This document shows, in pieces, positions 1-10,250 of a DNA stretch of 25,479 bases (position 1 is the stretch's first letter; each line of letters starts with the position of its first letter). The position numbers were made by a program, and so were the translations under genes. The stretch lies in the NCBI RefSeq assembly GCF_000372725.1, contig NW_005199944.1, positions 69,508 through 94,986 on the forward strand, in the 5' to 3' direction. The stretch is from Emiliania huxleyi CCMP1516. Taxonomy: Eukaryota > Haptophyta > Isochrysidales > Noelaerhabdaceae. The notes below the pieces were generated by a model. The model was not told the origin of the DNA, did no database searches, and was given only the letters and a program-made list of their open reading frames with translations.

Positions 1-2035
1 GGCCAGAGCCCCGTTTTCCCGCTGCTGCTCGGCGCCCCGGTCCCTCCGTGGCCCCCGCCCCCCCCCCGTGGCCCACCTGTGCTGCGGTGGCACCCCTCCT
101 TTCTCGCTCCACGCCCCGCCCCGGTCCTCCCCCCCGGCCCCCCGGCCCCCCCCCCCCCCCCCCCCGCCCCCCCTTCTAGCAGCAGAGCTCTGTCTATGGG
201 GGGTGCTGGGAGGGTGGGGACGCGGGCCTGGGGGCCTGGGGGCGGGCTGGGGCGGGGCGTGGAGCGAGAAAGGAGGGCTGCCACCGCAGCACAGGTGGGC
301 CTCTGGGGGGAGGCGGGGGCCCCCGGAGGCACCGTGCGCCGCGCCGCAGTGCGGAAACGGGGCTCCGGCTCCGTTAGTCTCCGTTAGCACCGACTTCCCG
401 AATGATCACGGTTGATCAGAGGGCAGATTTGAAGAGATCTCGATGAGTACATACAGATAGACCCTCCAATCATCAGAAACTTCCAACCTGATCGGTCGTA
501 CTGACCGCCGACAGATCACTCCAGACAGCAGACAGGCCGACGTCTGCACGTGGCCGGCCGGGCGAGAGGCTTGACACGATCCGACCCTGCGACCCTGACG
601 CTGCTGCTCTAGCTATCAGACATGCGCTGCTGACTGCTGCCACAATGTGCGACCGGTGCTGACCCACTTGGCGGCCTTCCCGGTCAGTGGTGAGGCGCAG
701 TTCAGAGCTGTCGATGGCGCGATGCCGCACTGGTCCCACATCGGTGACACGAGACCACCACGTTTGCCGGTCCAAGAGAGAGGCACCGGCGCTGTCCGGA
801 GAAGGTGCATGGTCCCTCTTGACTGCCCATGCGCGCGAGGCTGTGTAGGCATAGCCTCGAGAGTGCCAGCAGCCAATCCGAGGCAGTTTGTGACGCGCAT
901 TGCGTCAGAAGCGTGCACGCGCTGGAAGGACACCTTCCTACTGGCCGTACGATCAGGTCGTCACTGAATGCCGAAGACTAAGGCCGCGAGCTATGCAGGC
1001 GGTCAGTTGAGCAGTATGGCACGGTCAGCAGCGCCGAGAGGATGTCGCAAGGCGTGATAGCATGGCCGCAAGTACGCCGAATTCCCATGAAAACAAGTAA
1101 AAAATCGCGCGAAAAAGAAAAAAATGCCCAAGAAATCGGCGCCTGCGGCGGGCTGGGGGACCCCATCTCCCCCCCGCATGGGTACCCCCTAGGGCCCTCG
1201 CCTCCCCCCAGAGAGGTGGGCTCACTTGTGCAGGGGCGGCACAAGGTGCCGCCGCTCCTACCCCGTGGCGAGCTGCTTCTCACTCTCGCTCGCAACTGCT
1301 GACGGTGCGCCGCGGAAGAACTCAGGAGAAATTGTGCGGCCAAAGGTATTGGCGCTGTGGGCTTCATCCGCGAGCTTTTGGCAGCGCGACCGGGGCATAC
1401 ACCGTAATTACACGAGGGGTTCTCGTCCTCTGTCCACTGATCTGCCTCCATCGGCAGTGTCCCCACCGGGGCAAAGTCGGCGGTTCCCGGTATACACGTC
1501 GCCCCAACTGGGCGAGCGGATTCGCATTTCCCTTTATAGTTGGGGTGGGGGGGGGGGGGGGGGGCTCACGTTCTTGCATATCTGGGCAGTGGAAACGCCA
1601 AGGCACTCGCAGTCGTCGCAATCGCCGCACCCATTTTGGTCCAAGGAGACGAGCCTGGGCCAGGGTCCGCCTTTCCCGTTTCTTGTCTGCCGCCCATCCG
1701 GCAAAGAGGTCCTCCCCGTGGCGGCAAATAGTCGTACTCGCCCCTCCTGCACCGCGTGAACCGCCGGGCCGGGTGGGTGGGGTGGGGTGGGAGGAGGGTG
1801 TTGGATGGGAGGGGGGATGCGTGGTGTCCAGTCCGAGCCTGACTGTTCTTCACCTTCCTACATACATACATACATGCGTGGCGCTTGTGCAGCGGCGCGC
1901 ACTTTGCCCACCGCTCGCGGTGGCGTCCGAGCGGAGGCGGAGACGCGATTAACCTCCGACAACACAAGCAATGTTGTGCCCGCCGTTTCGGACGTGCCCG
2001 CCGCCCCCCCAAATTCTTTTTGGCCCGATACTCTC
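1..2035. other. Gene-free stretch with homopolymer runs
   Basis: I see no convincing coding exon here. The stretch holds a run of 20 C at 146-165 and a run of 18 G at 1547-1564, an A-rich patch near 1085-1135, and a short CATA repeat near 1859-1875. The open frames present are proline/arginine-rich products of GC bias with no recognisable motif. It probably includes the upstream region of the gene starting at 2036. Confidence 0.6.
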
Positions 2036-4181
2036 ATGGCACCGCTGCCTGGAAGAATGTTGCCCCGGGGGCGGCTAGCGATTATCCTGCTGACGCAGAT
2101 GTCGTGCACCGTATCCTTTCGAGTCACAGTCGGTGCTGGCGCACCCTTTCTCCTTGCCCGCCGCAGCGCATGCACCGCCGCCTCAAAACAGGACGAAGAA
2201 CCGCGGGTGCCGCTGGCTGAACTGCTGTCGACCTGCGTTGATGCGGCCCAGCGAGGCTGCGACGAGATCCGACGAGTGCACGCCTCGCTATCGACGGAGG
2301 GTGGCGCGATCTCTGATTCTGCAGTTGACTACAAGCTTGCCGGCGACAGCCGCTCGGCGCTGACTGCAGCTGACCTCGCCGCGCAGTGCGCTGTTGTCGA
2401 AGGCCTCGAGAGGGCATGGCCAGGCCTCCGCATCGTTGGAGAGGAGGACCTCGCGTGCTCGGTCGACTCGGACGCCGCAATGGGTGGCGTGTGCACGTCT
2501 GACCTCGCGTGGTCCGTTGCCGCCGCTGAGCCGGCCGGCCTCCGCCGCGACCTCCTCTCCGCCCTCCTCGAGGAGTCTGCGCCTGAGGCGGCGCCGGTGG
2601 ACACCTGTCAGACAGCGGCGAGGTCGCTGCTCGAGGAGTGCGAGCTGCAGGGTGGCAAGGGAGGCGCAAGCTCGAGGAGCGAGCCGCTGAGCGACGTGAG
2701 GCTGCCCCAGGATTGTTTTCACCCATGCGTTGCTTTCTGAACTTGCGCCGCGCCTCGCTGCTCACGAAAGCAGTTCGCCTAGCATAAGACACTGTGCTAG
2801 GTGACCGTCTTTGTCGATCCGCTCGACGGCACGCGCGAGTTCGTCGAGGGACGCGTCTGGAACGTCCAGACCCTCATTGGCGCCCGCCGCGTCACAACAA
2901 ACGCGTCGTGTGGCGCGTCTTGTGGCACGTCCATCGCACGCCACCAGCGACTTGCCCAATAGGCGTCGCCGTTCGCGGCGAGGCAGTCTCCTCATATCTC
3001 CCGATATCTCCCCATCTCCCCATATCTCCCTAATAGGCATCGCCGTTCGCGGCGAGGCAGTCGCCGGCGCCGTCGGCCTACCCTTTGGTAGCGGCAGCGA
3101 TGACTCGAAGGCTTGCAATCCTGTCAACCTTCTGCAATCCGCTCACTCTTCACTGCAATCCTGTCAACCTTCTGCAATCCTGTCACGCTTTAGGCCGCCG
3201 TGGTCTACGCGATGCTCGGCGCGGGCCCGCCGCGCGTGTTTGGCGAGCCTCGCCACGCCCCGCGCGCCTTCGTGGCATGGATCCGCGCAGCACCGACAAA
3301 TATGATGAACCACGTACGCGCAGGCGAGCGTGCAGACCCGCAGGACCCGGTGCACGGCGGCGAGGTGCCTTCGTCTGGGGCGAGGCCGCTGCTAGTCGCA
3401 GGCCCAGCTTTCTCTCCACCTGAGATTGCCCGACGTCTGGCCGACGCCTCCCTCCCGCGATCTCACGGGGGCAGGCCCGACCTCGGGTGATCTCGTGCAA
3501 TCTCGGGCAGACCTCGCGTCTCCTTTCAGGCGACGCGTCCGACTTCGCCCTCAAGGCAGCCTACGCCGCGGCGCTGGAGGGCGGAGGCCGGCGCGTCCTC
3601 TTGGGGGGGACCGGCCAAAAGTGCGCCCGCGGACGGCGTCGTCCCGAGGACGCGTCCACGACGCGTCCTCTGTTTGTGCCCCGCAGGTGCCTCGCCGTTG
3701 CGGAGGGTCGCGCCGATCTGGCATCCGCCCCACACTTGCAGAACCCCTCCACCCCCTGCCAATAGCCCCGCGCCACCCCTCGCCCTCCTCCTCCACTCCT
3801 CCACAGGCCATCATGAACTTTCAGAGCAGCGCGTGGGACACCTGCGCGCCAGAGGCGCTTGTGCGAGCCGCCGGCGGCGAGATGACCGACTTGTTCGGCG
3901 AGGGCGCATCGGCCAGCCCCCGCCCGAGGTGAAGGAGGCGGAGGTCCAACCGGCTCGAGAGTCAACCAAACATAGGCGACCGGCTTGTCTACCTGCCCGA
4001 CCCGCCGCCTCCCGCCTCGCACCTGAACAGCTGCGGCGTCGCCGCCGCCTCGCCCGCTTTCGCGCCGCGCCTTCGCGCCCTCTGCGAGACGATGCGCGCC
4101 AACCCGGCTGCGGCAGCGAGGCTGGCGCCGTGGGGACTGCAGGTGGGGGCGGTAGCAGGCAGCCTCGACTCCAGGATCTGA
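2036..4181 (+). CDS. BPNT1: 3'(2'),5'-bisphosphate nucleotidase (BPNT1-like, inositol monophosphatase superfamily), 8 exons
   Basis: Modelled exons are 2036-2695, 2801-2879, 3037-3110, 3194-3434, 3530-3620, 3687-3720, 3807-3903 and 3976-4181, giving 493 residues in one continuous frame. The product carries the Mg-dependent phosphatase signatures in order: LRIVGEEDL (metal-binding Glu pair) in exon 1, VDPLDGTREFVEG in exon 2, GGTGQK across exons 5-6, and SAWDTCAPE followed by AAGGEMTD in exon 7. GGxGxK and WDTCAPE are typical of BPNT1, which removes the 3'-phosphate of PAP to give AMP and so protects sulfation and RNA metabolism from PAP. The protein is longer than the roughly 300-residue animal enzyme because of an N-terminal extension (hydrophobic LAIILL near residue 17, possibly targeting) and a longer segment before the DPLDGT exon. 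Introns 2, 3, 6 and 7 use GC donors. The start ATG is the first plausible one but is not proven. Confidence 0.87.
2958..3062 (+). repeat. Duplicated acceptor/exon start around an ATATCTCCCC array
   Basis: A 31-bp segment made of AATAG plus the first 26 bases of BPNT1-like exon 3 occurs at 2958-2988 and again at 3032-3062, with one mismatch. Between them lies a short array of ATATCTCCC-type units. Both copies carry an AG acceptor, so the intron has two nearly identical 3' splice sites 74 bp apart. Use of the upstream one reads into a TAA inside the array. Confidence 0.85.
3111..3193 (+). repeat. GCAATCC repeats filling BPNT1-like intron 3
   Basis: This 83-bp intron is mostly a tandem arrangement: the 26-bp segment beginning GCAATCCTGTCAACC appears at 3115-3140 and again at 3154-3179, each ending in GCAATCC. 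The intron opens with GC and closes with TTTAG before exon 4. Confidence 0.75.
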
Positions 4182-4220
4182 CCCCTATCCACGCCCGAGC
4201 GCACGACTGCAGGTGGGGGC
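4135..4220 (+). repeat. 16-bp direct repeat near the end of the BPNT1-like gene
   Basis: GACTGCAGGTGGGGGC occurs at 4135-4150, inside the last BPNT1-like exon, and exactly again at 4205-4220, downstream of its stop. This resembles the exon-edge duplications in other introns of the window, so a further 3' exon or a trapped pseudo-copy is possible. Confidence 0.6.
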
Positions 4221-4485
4221 CGGGGGAGAGAGCTGGGAGGAGTGCGGCGGGGCGGAGGCGGTGGGGAAGGTGCTGCGTGTGCGGCGGGAGGCGCTGTGCG
4301 ACGCTCTCACCCGTCCTGAGGCGTGCGGACCCGCACCCCTTCCGAGACGCTCCCGACACACTTCAGAGACTCCTCCTCCTCCTCATGTCCGGAGGCCACC
4401 GCCAGGCCACCGCCACTGCCTTCATCCACTCGGCCCGCGCCACTCTCGCCGCCGGGGCCCATCCTCGCCGCGCACTGCCGCGTAG

Positions 4486-5205
4486 GGCCTCACATCGCTG
4501 CAGTGCCTGCTCGGGCTGAGCGACGACGAGTGGGCAGGCACGATCTCGCCCGATCTCGCCCGATCTCGCCCGATCTCGCCCGATCTCGCTAGCCTCGCCC
4601 AGCCTCGCTCAATCTCGGCCACCCGGCCGGCTCATCTCTCTCGCCCTCGGGCTTGCACTCACAGGCCTCCGGACGCTTAATCCGGAGGTGGAGCCTCTGG
4701 TGGTGCACGGGAGGGGGGCCGCCAACCGCTGGCAGTCGCTCCGCCTTCTGCGCGCTCGGCTGGGCCTCTCGCAGGGCGAGCTCAAGGCGGTGGTGTTGCG
4801 GTGGCCGCAGCTGCTGGGCTTCGCGTACTCCGACATGGCGCCGTCGCTCGCACGTGTGCAGGAGAAATTTCAGGGCCTAGGGGCTGGCCTCGACTGGGAC
4901 ATGCTTGCTTTAGCGTGACGCGATTGCGTGCAGGAGGAGCTGGGCCTCGATGACGGCCAGCTGAGGTCGCTCGTCGCCGCGCTGCCGCAGCTGCTCGGTC
5001 TCGACTTCGATGCAGAGGCCCGTTGCAAGCCGTGTGTGTGCTGCGCCAGAGCCCAAAGTGCTCCTCTGTGCCCCGTCAGGTGGCGGCCAAGCTGGCCGCG
5101 CTTCGGACCGAGTCCGACAGCGAATTCAGCCGCGCGGAGCTGGTGGCCAAGGTGCTGGCGAGGCCAACGCTGCTGCTCGGGATCGAGGAAGCGTGCCCCC
5201 GGTAG
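4486..5205 (+). CDS. mTERF-family (mitochondrial transcription termination factor-like) protein, 5' end uncertain
   Basis: Modelled exons 4486-4537, 4665-4882, 4934-5017 and 5080-5205 join in frame to 159 residues ending in ACPR-stop. The protein has repeated mTERF helices: LLGLSDDEW, LGLSQGELKAVVLRWPQLLGF, then EELGLDDGQLRSLVAALPQLLGL, then ELVAKVLARPTLLLGI. The LGLS...L..vv...PqLLG spacing is the mTERF motif. These proteins form an alpha-solenoid that binds nucleic acid in mitochondria or plastids and affects organelle transcription or translation. It is short for the family, and an upstream in-frame segment near 4213-4320 (containing REALCDALTRPEA) may be an earlier exon. All three modelled introns use GC donors; the exon 2 boundary at 4882 is the least certain. 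The gene follows the BPNT1-like gene on the same strand. Confidence 0.8.
4541..4590 (+). repeat. 10-bp minisatellite (GATCTCGCCC)n in mTERF intron
   Basis: About five tandem copies of GATCTCGCCC lie within the 127-bp intron 4538-4664. The core ATCTCG is shared with arrays in introns of other genes in the window. Confidence 0.9.
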
Positions 5206-5435
5206 AGCGGTAGTGCGCGCGCGGCGCCGGCGGGCCAGGCCTTTTGGGCACACGCGTGGGCTGCCTAGGAGCTGCCAGCTGGGTCAGATACTGACGTACC
5301 GTAGATATAGCATATAGCGGTCTCTTCAGACTTCACTTGTTACGGCTCTCCTTTGGTCATTGGTGTCACAACAAAGAGTGCAGGAGTGCAGCTGCTCTTA
5401 GTGCTTTTTGAGCAGTACCGACTCAGACACAAGAT

Positions 5436-7841
5436 CTAGACCGGACGCGGAACCATCCACATCATCACTGGCTCGCGGCAGTAAGGGCACTCTCGCATCA
5501 GCTCAGAGCATGGCCCGCAAGCACACAGGTGCCCGCACGGAACCGCAGCATGCGACTTGACTCTCGCGAAACACACGATGCACGTGCTCTCGCCCCCCAT
5601 CGTGGACTCGGGGGCAGCCGGCCGCCCCGTGTCGAGGCCGGCGTCAGCTAGTGAGACGGCAGCATGCGGCTCGGTGACTGGCAGATGCTGCTCCGCCGCC
5701 TCTCCCGCCTCTGGCTCGATCAAGCGCTCGATGGCGCTGACCCGCTCCTCGAGGCTACCCTCGGTCGCCGCGCCGAGGCTTGCCTCCAGCCGCTCGACAC
5801 GCCGCTGCAAGTCCCCGCCGCCGCCGGTCGACTCGCTGCTCACCGCCTCCTCGCACCGCGACACCCGACGCGCCAGCGCCTCCTCCGCATCCACCTCTGA
5901 CCGGCGCAGCGCCTCTGCCAGCTCCGCATCCTCGCGCAGCGCCGCCCGCTCTGCCGCACCCGCTAGCTCTCCCGCCTCCCGCTCCGCCCGCCTCGCCGAC
6001 TCCTGCTCAGCAGCCAGCCGCGCCGCCCTCTCCTCCTGTGCGCGAACCTCTGCCGCAGCCCGCGCCCTCCGCTCCTCCTCGAGCGTGCAGGCAGACGGCG
6101 CCTTCTTGGCCTCCTTCTTCTTCGCCTTGGCCTCCTTCTTGGCCGCCGTTGCCTCCGCCGCCTTTGCGCGCTGCCTCGCCTTCTCCTCCTCCGCCCTCTT
6201 GTCCGCAGCCTCCTTCTCGCGCCGCGCAACCTCTGCCTGAGCGGCTTTGCGCTCCGCCGCGGCCGCCCGCTGCTCCTCTCGCTGCGCCTCCTCCGCCGCT
6301 CGCCTCTCCGCCTCCCTCGCCCGGAGTGTCTCCTCTGCTGCCGAGCGCTCAGCGGCCAGCTTCGCCTCCGCCTCCGCCGCAATGGCTCGCCTCTGCTCCT
6401 CCAGCGCCGCCGCGTCTGCCGCCCGGCGCGCCTCGTCCGCCGCTCTCTCTGCTTCGCGCCTGCGTGCCGCCCGCTCGCGTTCTCGCGCCGCCGCTGCCGC
6501 CTCCCGCTCGCGCTGCTCGCGCCGCCCCTTGGCCTCAAGCGCCTTCTCGGCCGCCTCCGCCTCTCTCAGCGCCGCTGCGTGCTCTGTGAGAGCGCGCACA
6601 CACCCGGCGTGGTCCATTTCAGGAGCACTGGCGGCGTCGGCAGTAGCTAGCACCTTGGCCGCCCCGTTCTTGGCGAGCTGCAGCGCCGTCATGCCGGCCG
6701 CAGAGCGAGCCTTTGCATCTGCGCCAGCCCGAAGCAGGCGGAGCACGACGGCGAGGTAGCCGCTGTAGGCGGCGGCCATCAGGGCGGTGACGCCGTCGCT
6801 GTCCTGCAGGTTGTTCTCCGCGCCGCGCCGAATCAGCAACTCGACCACCCGCTCGTGGCCTCTATCGGCGGCGAGCATCAGCGCGGTGCCGCCGCCGCTG
6901 TTCTGCAAGTTGACATCAGCGCCGCGCTGCAGCAGCAACTCGATCACCCGCTCGTGGGCTTTGTTGGCGGCGAGCATCAGCGCGGTGCCGCCGTCGCTGT
7001 CCTGCAGGTTGATCGCAGCGCCGTGCCGCAGCAGCAGCTCGACCACCCGCTCTTGGCCGTTCTCGGCGGCGTTCATCAGCGCGGTGACGCCGTCGCTGCG
7101 CTGCAGGTTGATCTCCGCGCCGTGCCGTAACAGCAAATTCGCCACCCGCTCGTGGCCGCTGCCAGCGGCGAGCATTAGCGCGTTGTCGCCCCCGCTGTCC
7201 TGCTGGTTGATCTCCGCGCCGTGCCGCAGCAGCAAGTCGACCACCCGGTCGTGGCCGTCGACGGCGGCGTGCATCAGCGCGGTGGCGCCTTTGCTGTCCT
7301 TCAGGTTGACCTCCGCGCCGTGCAGCAGCAGCATCTCGACCACCCGCTCGTGGCCGTTGTTGGCGGCGATCATCAGCGCAGTGACGCCGTCGCTCCTCTG
7401 CAGGTTGATCTCAGCGCCGTGCCGCAACAGCAGGTCGATTACCCGCTCGTGGCCGTCGATGGCGGCGTACATCAGCGCGGTGTAGCCGATGCTGCTCTGC
7501 AGGTTGACCTCAGCCCCGCGCCGTATCAGCAAGTCGACCACCCGCTCGTGGCCGCTGTAGGCGGCGCTCATTAGCGCGGTGCGGCCGTTGCTGTTCTGCA
7601 GGTTGAGCTCCGCGCCGTGCCGCAGCAACAACTCGACCACCCGCTCGTGGCCGCAGCGGGCGGCGCCCATCAGCAGCGTGAGGCCGTTCACGCCGTCTCT
7701 CTCGTACGTCGCGTCGGCCCGCCCGCCGCCCTCGAGCCACGCCAGCACCGCCTCCTCCTCGCCTCGCTCCGCCGCTAGCACGGCCGCGTCGGGGCATCTC
7801 AGGGAACCTGCGCCGCTGCTAAGCTCGCGAGCACTAACCAT
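5436..7841 (-). CDS. Ankyrin repeat - coiled coil - RING finger protein (putative E3 ubiquitin ligase)
   Basis: An intronless frame gives 801 residues from the ATG at 7841; the frame stays open to an ATG at 8201, but those extra 120 residues are low complexity and cross a GT microsatellite, so I prefer 7841. Residues 52-381 are ten consecutive 33-residue ankyrin repeats of the form G.TALM.AA..GHERVV.LLLRHGAE.NLQ.S. Residues of about 400-690 are Ala/Glu/Arg/Lys-rich and heptad-like, predicted coiled coil. The C-terminus (754-788) is a C3HC4 RING: CIVC, PCGH, CGPC and CPYC, the type seen in IAP/MULAN ligases. The likely role is substrate recognition by ankyrins and ubiquitin transfer by the RING; the substrate is unknown. 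The gene ends convergent with the mTERF gene, about 230 bp away. Confidence 0.88.
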   Translation of the reverse strand: MVSARELSSGAGSLRCPDAAVLAAERGEEEAVLAWLEGGGRADATYERDGVNGLTLLMGAARCGHERVVELLLRHGAELNLQNSNGRTALMSAAYSGHERVVDLLIRRGAEVNLQSSIGYTALMYAAIDGHERVIDLLLRHGAEINLQRSDGVTALMIAANNGHERVVEMLLLHGAEVNLKDSKGATALMHAAVDGHDRVVDLLLRHGAEINQQDSGGDNALMLAAGSGHERVANLLLRHGAEINLQRSDGVTALMNAAENGQERVVELLLRHGAAINLQDSDGGTALMLAANKAHERVIELLLQRGADVNLQNSGGGTALMLAADRGHERVVELLIRRGAENNLQDSDGVTALMAAAYSGYLAVVLRLLRAGADAKARSAAGMTALQLAKNGAAKVLATADAASAPEMDHAGCVRALTEHAAALREAEAAEKALEAKGRREQREREAAAAARERERAARRREAERAADEARRAADAAALEEQRRAIAAEAEAKLAAERSAAEETLRAREAERRAAEEAQREEQRAAAAERKAAQAEVARREKEAADKRAEEEKARQRAKAAEATAAKKEAKAKKKEAKKAPSACTLEEERRARAAAEVRAQEERAARLAAEQESARRAEREAGELAGAAERAALREDAELAEALRRSEVDAEEALARRVSRCEEAVSSESTGGGGDLQRRVERLEASLGAATEGSLEERVSAIERLIEPEAGEAAEQHLPVTEPHAAVSLADAGLDTGRPAAPESTMGGESTCIVCFARVKSHAAVPCGHLCACGPCSELMRECPYCREPVMMWMVPRPV
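6699..7688 (-). repeat. Ten 99-bp tandem ankyrin-coding repeats
   Basis: The repeats coding for ankyrin units are highly similar to each other at the DNA level, with recurring GCCGTGCCGCAGCAGCA and CACCCGCTCGTGGCCG segments. This suggests recent internal duplication or gene conversion rather than an ancient array. Confidence 0.85.
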
Positions 7842-7914
7842 CGCTGGTTCCGGCTCGTCGGCGGCCCCCCCCCAGGGGTTTACTATAGGGTCCCCAGTCA
7901 ACCCTGGAGGCGGA

Positions 7915-7933
7915 GTGTGTGTGTGTGTGTGTG
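7915..7933 (+). repeat. GT dinucleotide microsatellite
   Basis: A run of GT repeats immediately upstream of the ankyrin-RING start. It is one reason for not starting the protein at 8201. Confidence 0.95.
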
Positions 7934-8237
7934 CCTGGGATGTTGGGTGCGAGGTGTGGCGGCTTCGATCCCAAGGGGGGGAGCTGATCCCACTCGGTAA
8001 CCAACTCTCAGGGGCAGTAGGTGGGCGAGCTTCAAGCGCGCTCATCTCGATCGTCAAGGCGTCGCTACGCGCGGTCTTCCGCGGGGGGAGCTTCGTCGAC
8101 GGGTGCGGGACTGCGGCGCAGACAGTGCTGCGGCAATGCCTCCGGCTGCTGCGGCGAGTGGTGTGCTGCTCGCTGCGATGGCGAAGAACTCGTCTCGCCA
8201 CACGCCAAGGGCTTACGCTCTGTCGAGACGTGAGGCG

Positions 8238-8263
8238 TACTCGCTTAGTGTGGGTAAACCATA
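8238..8263 (+). repeat. Left copy of 26-bp perfect inverted repeat
   Basis: This copy is exactly the reverse complement of 10539-10564; the core reads TTAGTGTGGGTAAACC. Its inner 11 bases GTAAACCATAA recur directly at 8431-8441. It lies about 400 bp upstream of both the ankyrin-RING gene (minus) and the ORF at 8621 (plus). It may be a transposon terminus or a promoter element. Confidence 0.9.
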
Positions 8264-8620
8264 AAAGTAGGTTTGAATTCGTCCACGTAAGGCTTGGTGA
8301 GTGGTTGGGGTGGCCTCAGGCATCCCCAAGGGAGCCTCTGCGGTGCCACATAAGCAGCTTAGTGATTGTCGAGACTTTAAAGGATTCGTTGGAAGAAACG
8401 CAAACAGGACAGACGCTACTATGGTCACCAGTAAACCATAATTCGACTTTGAGGGATCATATCTCAAAAGGCTGGGTGAGAGCATAGCATTATTGTTGTA
8501 TATTAGGCCGCATAAGGTCAAACTCGACCCCACAAGCATCAAGAACCCGATGCTCCGGCTCGACTGTGCCGGCACACTGCCTCCTCACATCAATAGCCCT
8601 GCCTCGCCAACGGCGGGCAC

Positions 8621-9514
8621 ATGGCGCGCGTAGCTATGATAGGGACCGCGGCCGCGGAGCCGGCGGCGGACGGGGCTGGCGCGCAAGCGCCGGCCACCGT
8701 CGTGCCGCCGGGAACGCGCCGCGGACCACCCTGGAATAGCAGCCATCGCGCGCACATGCAAGACTGCCTCATTGCCGCAAGGCTCGCAGGTGTGTCGCAG
8801 CTCAGGTATGAGGTCCCTGGCTACGGGACGGCGACCTTCGAGCTGAAGTCCGAGAAGGCCGCGGGTGACCGCGAGCCTGTGCAGGCGGCGGAGCGCTCGT
8901 TCATCGAGCGCACCGCGTCGCGGAAGGAGAAGCCGACGGAGGAGCAGAAGCAAGCTCGGGCCGCGGCTCGCAGGGCCAAAAAGGCCCGGCAGAAGGCGAA
9001 CAGGGCGGAGAAGGCTGCGGCGGCGGCTGCGAGCGAGGCCGAGCGTGCGGACTACCCGCACGCGCAGCTACGCGAGAACGTCGAGTTCGTGATGGACGGC
9101 CTAGAGGCTGCGGCGCAGGCGGCGCGCAACCCCAGCGGGTCCAATATTCAGGTCGCCTACTCGCTGCCTCCCGAGGGGGGCAGCGGGTTCGGCGACCTGG
9201 TGTACGCCACGGTCCCTCTGGGCTCCGTGGCGACGAAGGTCGCCCGGGACTGGCTCGCCAACGAGCTCTACGAGCCGTCCCGGCGCGGCAAAATCGATGC
9301 GGCCTGCAGGGACCGAAAGGTCGCCGACCTGATCACGGCTGCCGGCGCCTCGGCGCCGGCCGACGCCGTGTTCGGCGGCAGGTTTGCGACGGGCGAGACG
9401 CCCCGCTCGACGACCTCCGCCTCCGAGGCGGACGAGGGCGACGGCGCCGGCGGCGATGGCGGGACCAGCTTCGACCTGTTCGGGCCGGACCCCACCCCCA
9501 TGGAGGACCTTTGA
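8621..9514 (+). CDS. Unrecognised 297-residue protein, possibly transposable-element-associated
   Basis: A single open frame of 297 residues. Near residues 35-75 it reads PPWNSSHRAHMQDCLIAARL followed by GVSQLRYEVPGYGTATF, the only region that looks like a folded conserved domain. A lysine/alanine-rich segment (about 95-145) is probably helical or coiled. The C-terminus is acidic (SFDLFGPDPTPMEDL). I do not recognise a named domain. The HRAHMQDC...RYEVPGYG pattern reminds me of hypothetical proteins near repeats in algal genomes, but that is memory, not a search. It is the only gene between the inverted repeat copies, supporting a mobile-element reading. The first ATG is used; a second Met follows five codons later. 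Confidence 0.65.
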   Translation: MARVAMIGTAAAEPAADGAGAQAPATVVPPGTRRGPPWNSSHRAHMQDCLIAARLAGVSQLRYEVPGYGTATFELKSEKAAGDREPVQAAERSFIERTASRKEKPTEEQKQARAAARRAKKARQKANRAEKAAAAAASEAERADYPHAQLRENVEFVMDGLEAAAQAARNPSGSNIQVAYSLPPEGGSGFGDLVYATVPLGSVATKVARDWLANELYEPSRRGKIDAACRDRKVADLITAAGASAPADAVFGGRFATGETPRSTTSASEADEGDGAGGDGGTSFDLFGPDPTPMEDL

Positions 9515-9910
9515 GGCCCTCCCCAGTCTCACCCCACCTTACCTCTGCCCCCCCCTCCCCCCATCCCTCTGCCTCCCATAGGGCAGGATAGCACTAGCAT
9601 ATGCGCCTAGTGCGCACACTGGGCCCACATAGATGTGACCCGCCCACTCGAGTGCGGCGCCCAGATGCTAGTGCTTGAGAGGACACCACAAACGCGGCAC
9701 GGCCCGTTTTGGATGTCTGCGGAGATTCTGTCTTAGCACACACAGTGAGTCATTCGGAGTCATTCGATGGCCAGAGTGCGATTGTGTGTGTGCGGGAGTT
9801 GGTTTGTCGGGAGGGAGGGGCAGGCTGCTCACCCACGTGCACCGGGCCAGTGCTTGCACTTTGAATGCCGTGGGGCTCCTGCCCGTGTCCGGGTGTGGAG
9901 ATGCGAGGGT

Positions 9911-9970
9911 CGCCCCCCCTTGCCCCACCACTTTGTGTGTGTGGAGAAATTTACCTTACCTTACCTTACC
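9911..9970 (+). promoter_or_regulatory. Putative 3'-flank element, copy 1
   Basis: CCCCCTTGCCC, a C/A then G/T-rich partly self-complementary stretch, and GGAGAAATTTACCTTA lie about 400 bp after the stop of the 8621-9514 ORF. ACCTT is then repeated (TTACCTTACCTTACC). A closely similar block follows the PHD-AP2 gene, so it may be a 3'-end or mRNA-stability element. The function is inferred only from position. Confidence 0.4.
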
Positions 9971-10250
9971 TCCTCGCGCACGCTGCTAGCAGGCCGTTGC
10001 GGCCCGTGGTGCACCAGAGAGAGAGGTCGACACGTTGCCCCCGCCGGCGAGTCCGCGCGGCTCAGGCCGGCCAGAAGGTGTGTGGTGGCGGCACCGTGGC
10101 AGGATTGCGGAGAAGAGCTCGCCGAACGCGAGCAGCAGATGGCCAAAGTGTGCCAGCGCGAGAGCCTCGCGAGCGGGCGCAGAAGGAGCTCGCCGTGACA
10201 CGATGCCGGGCGGTGGTGGTGCTCTGGCGGCTGTGCACAGTGGGCAAAGT

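Noticed and set aside
5557..6589. Long plus-strand Ala/Ser/Pro-rich frames opposite the ankyrin-RING gene
   Set aside because: They are antisense shadows of the Ala/Glu/Arg-rich coiled coil and carry no motifs of their own.
8265..8290. tRNA T-arm-like GGTTTGAATTCGTCC
   Set aside because: I could not find matching acceptor, D or anticodon stems around it.
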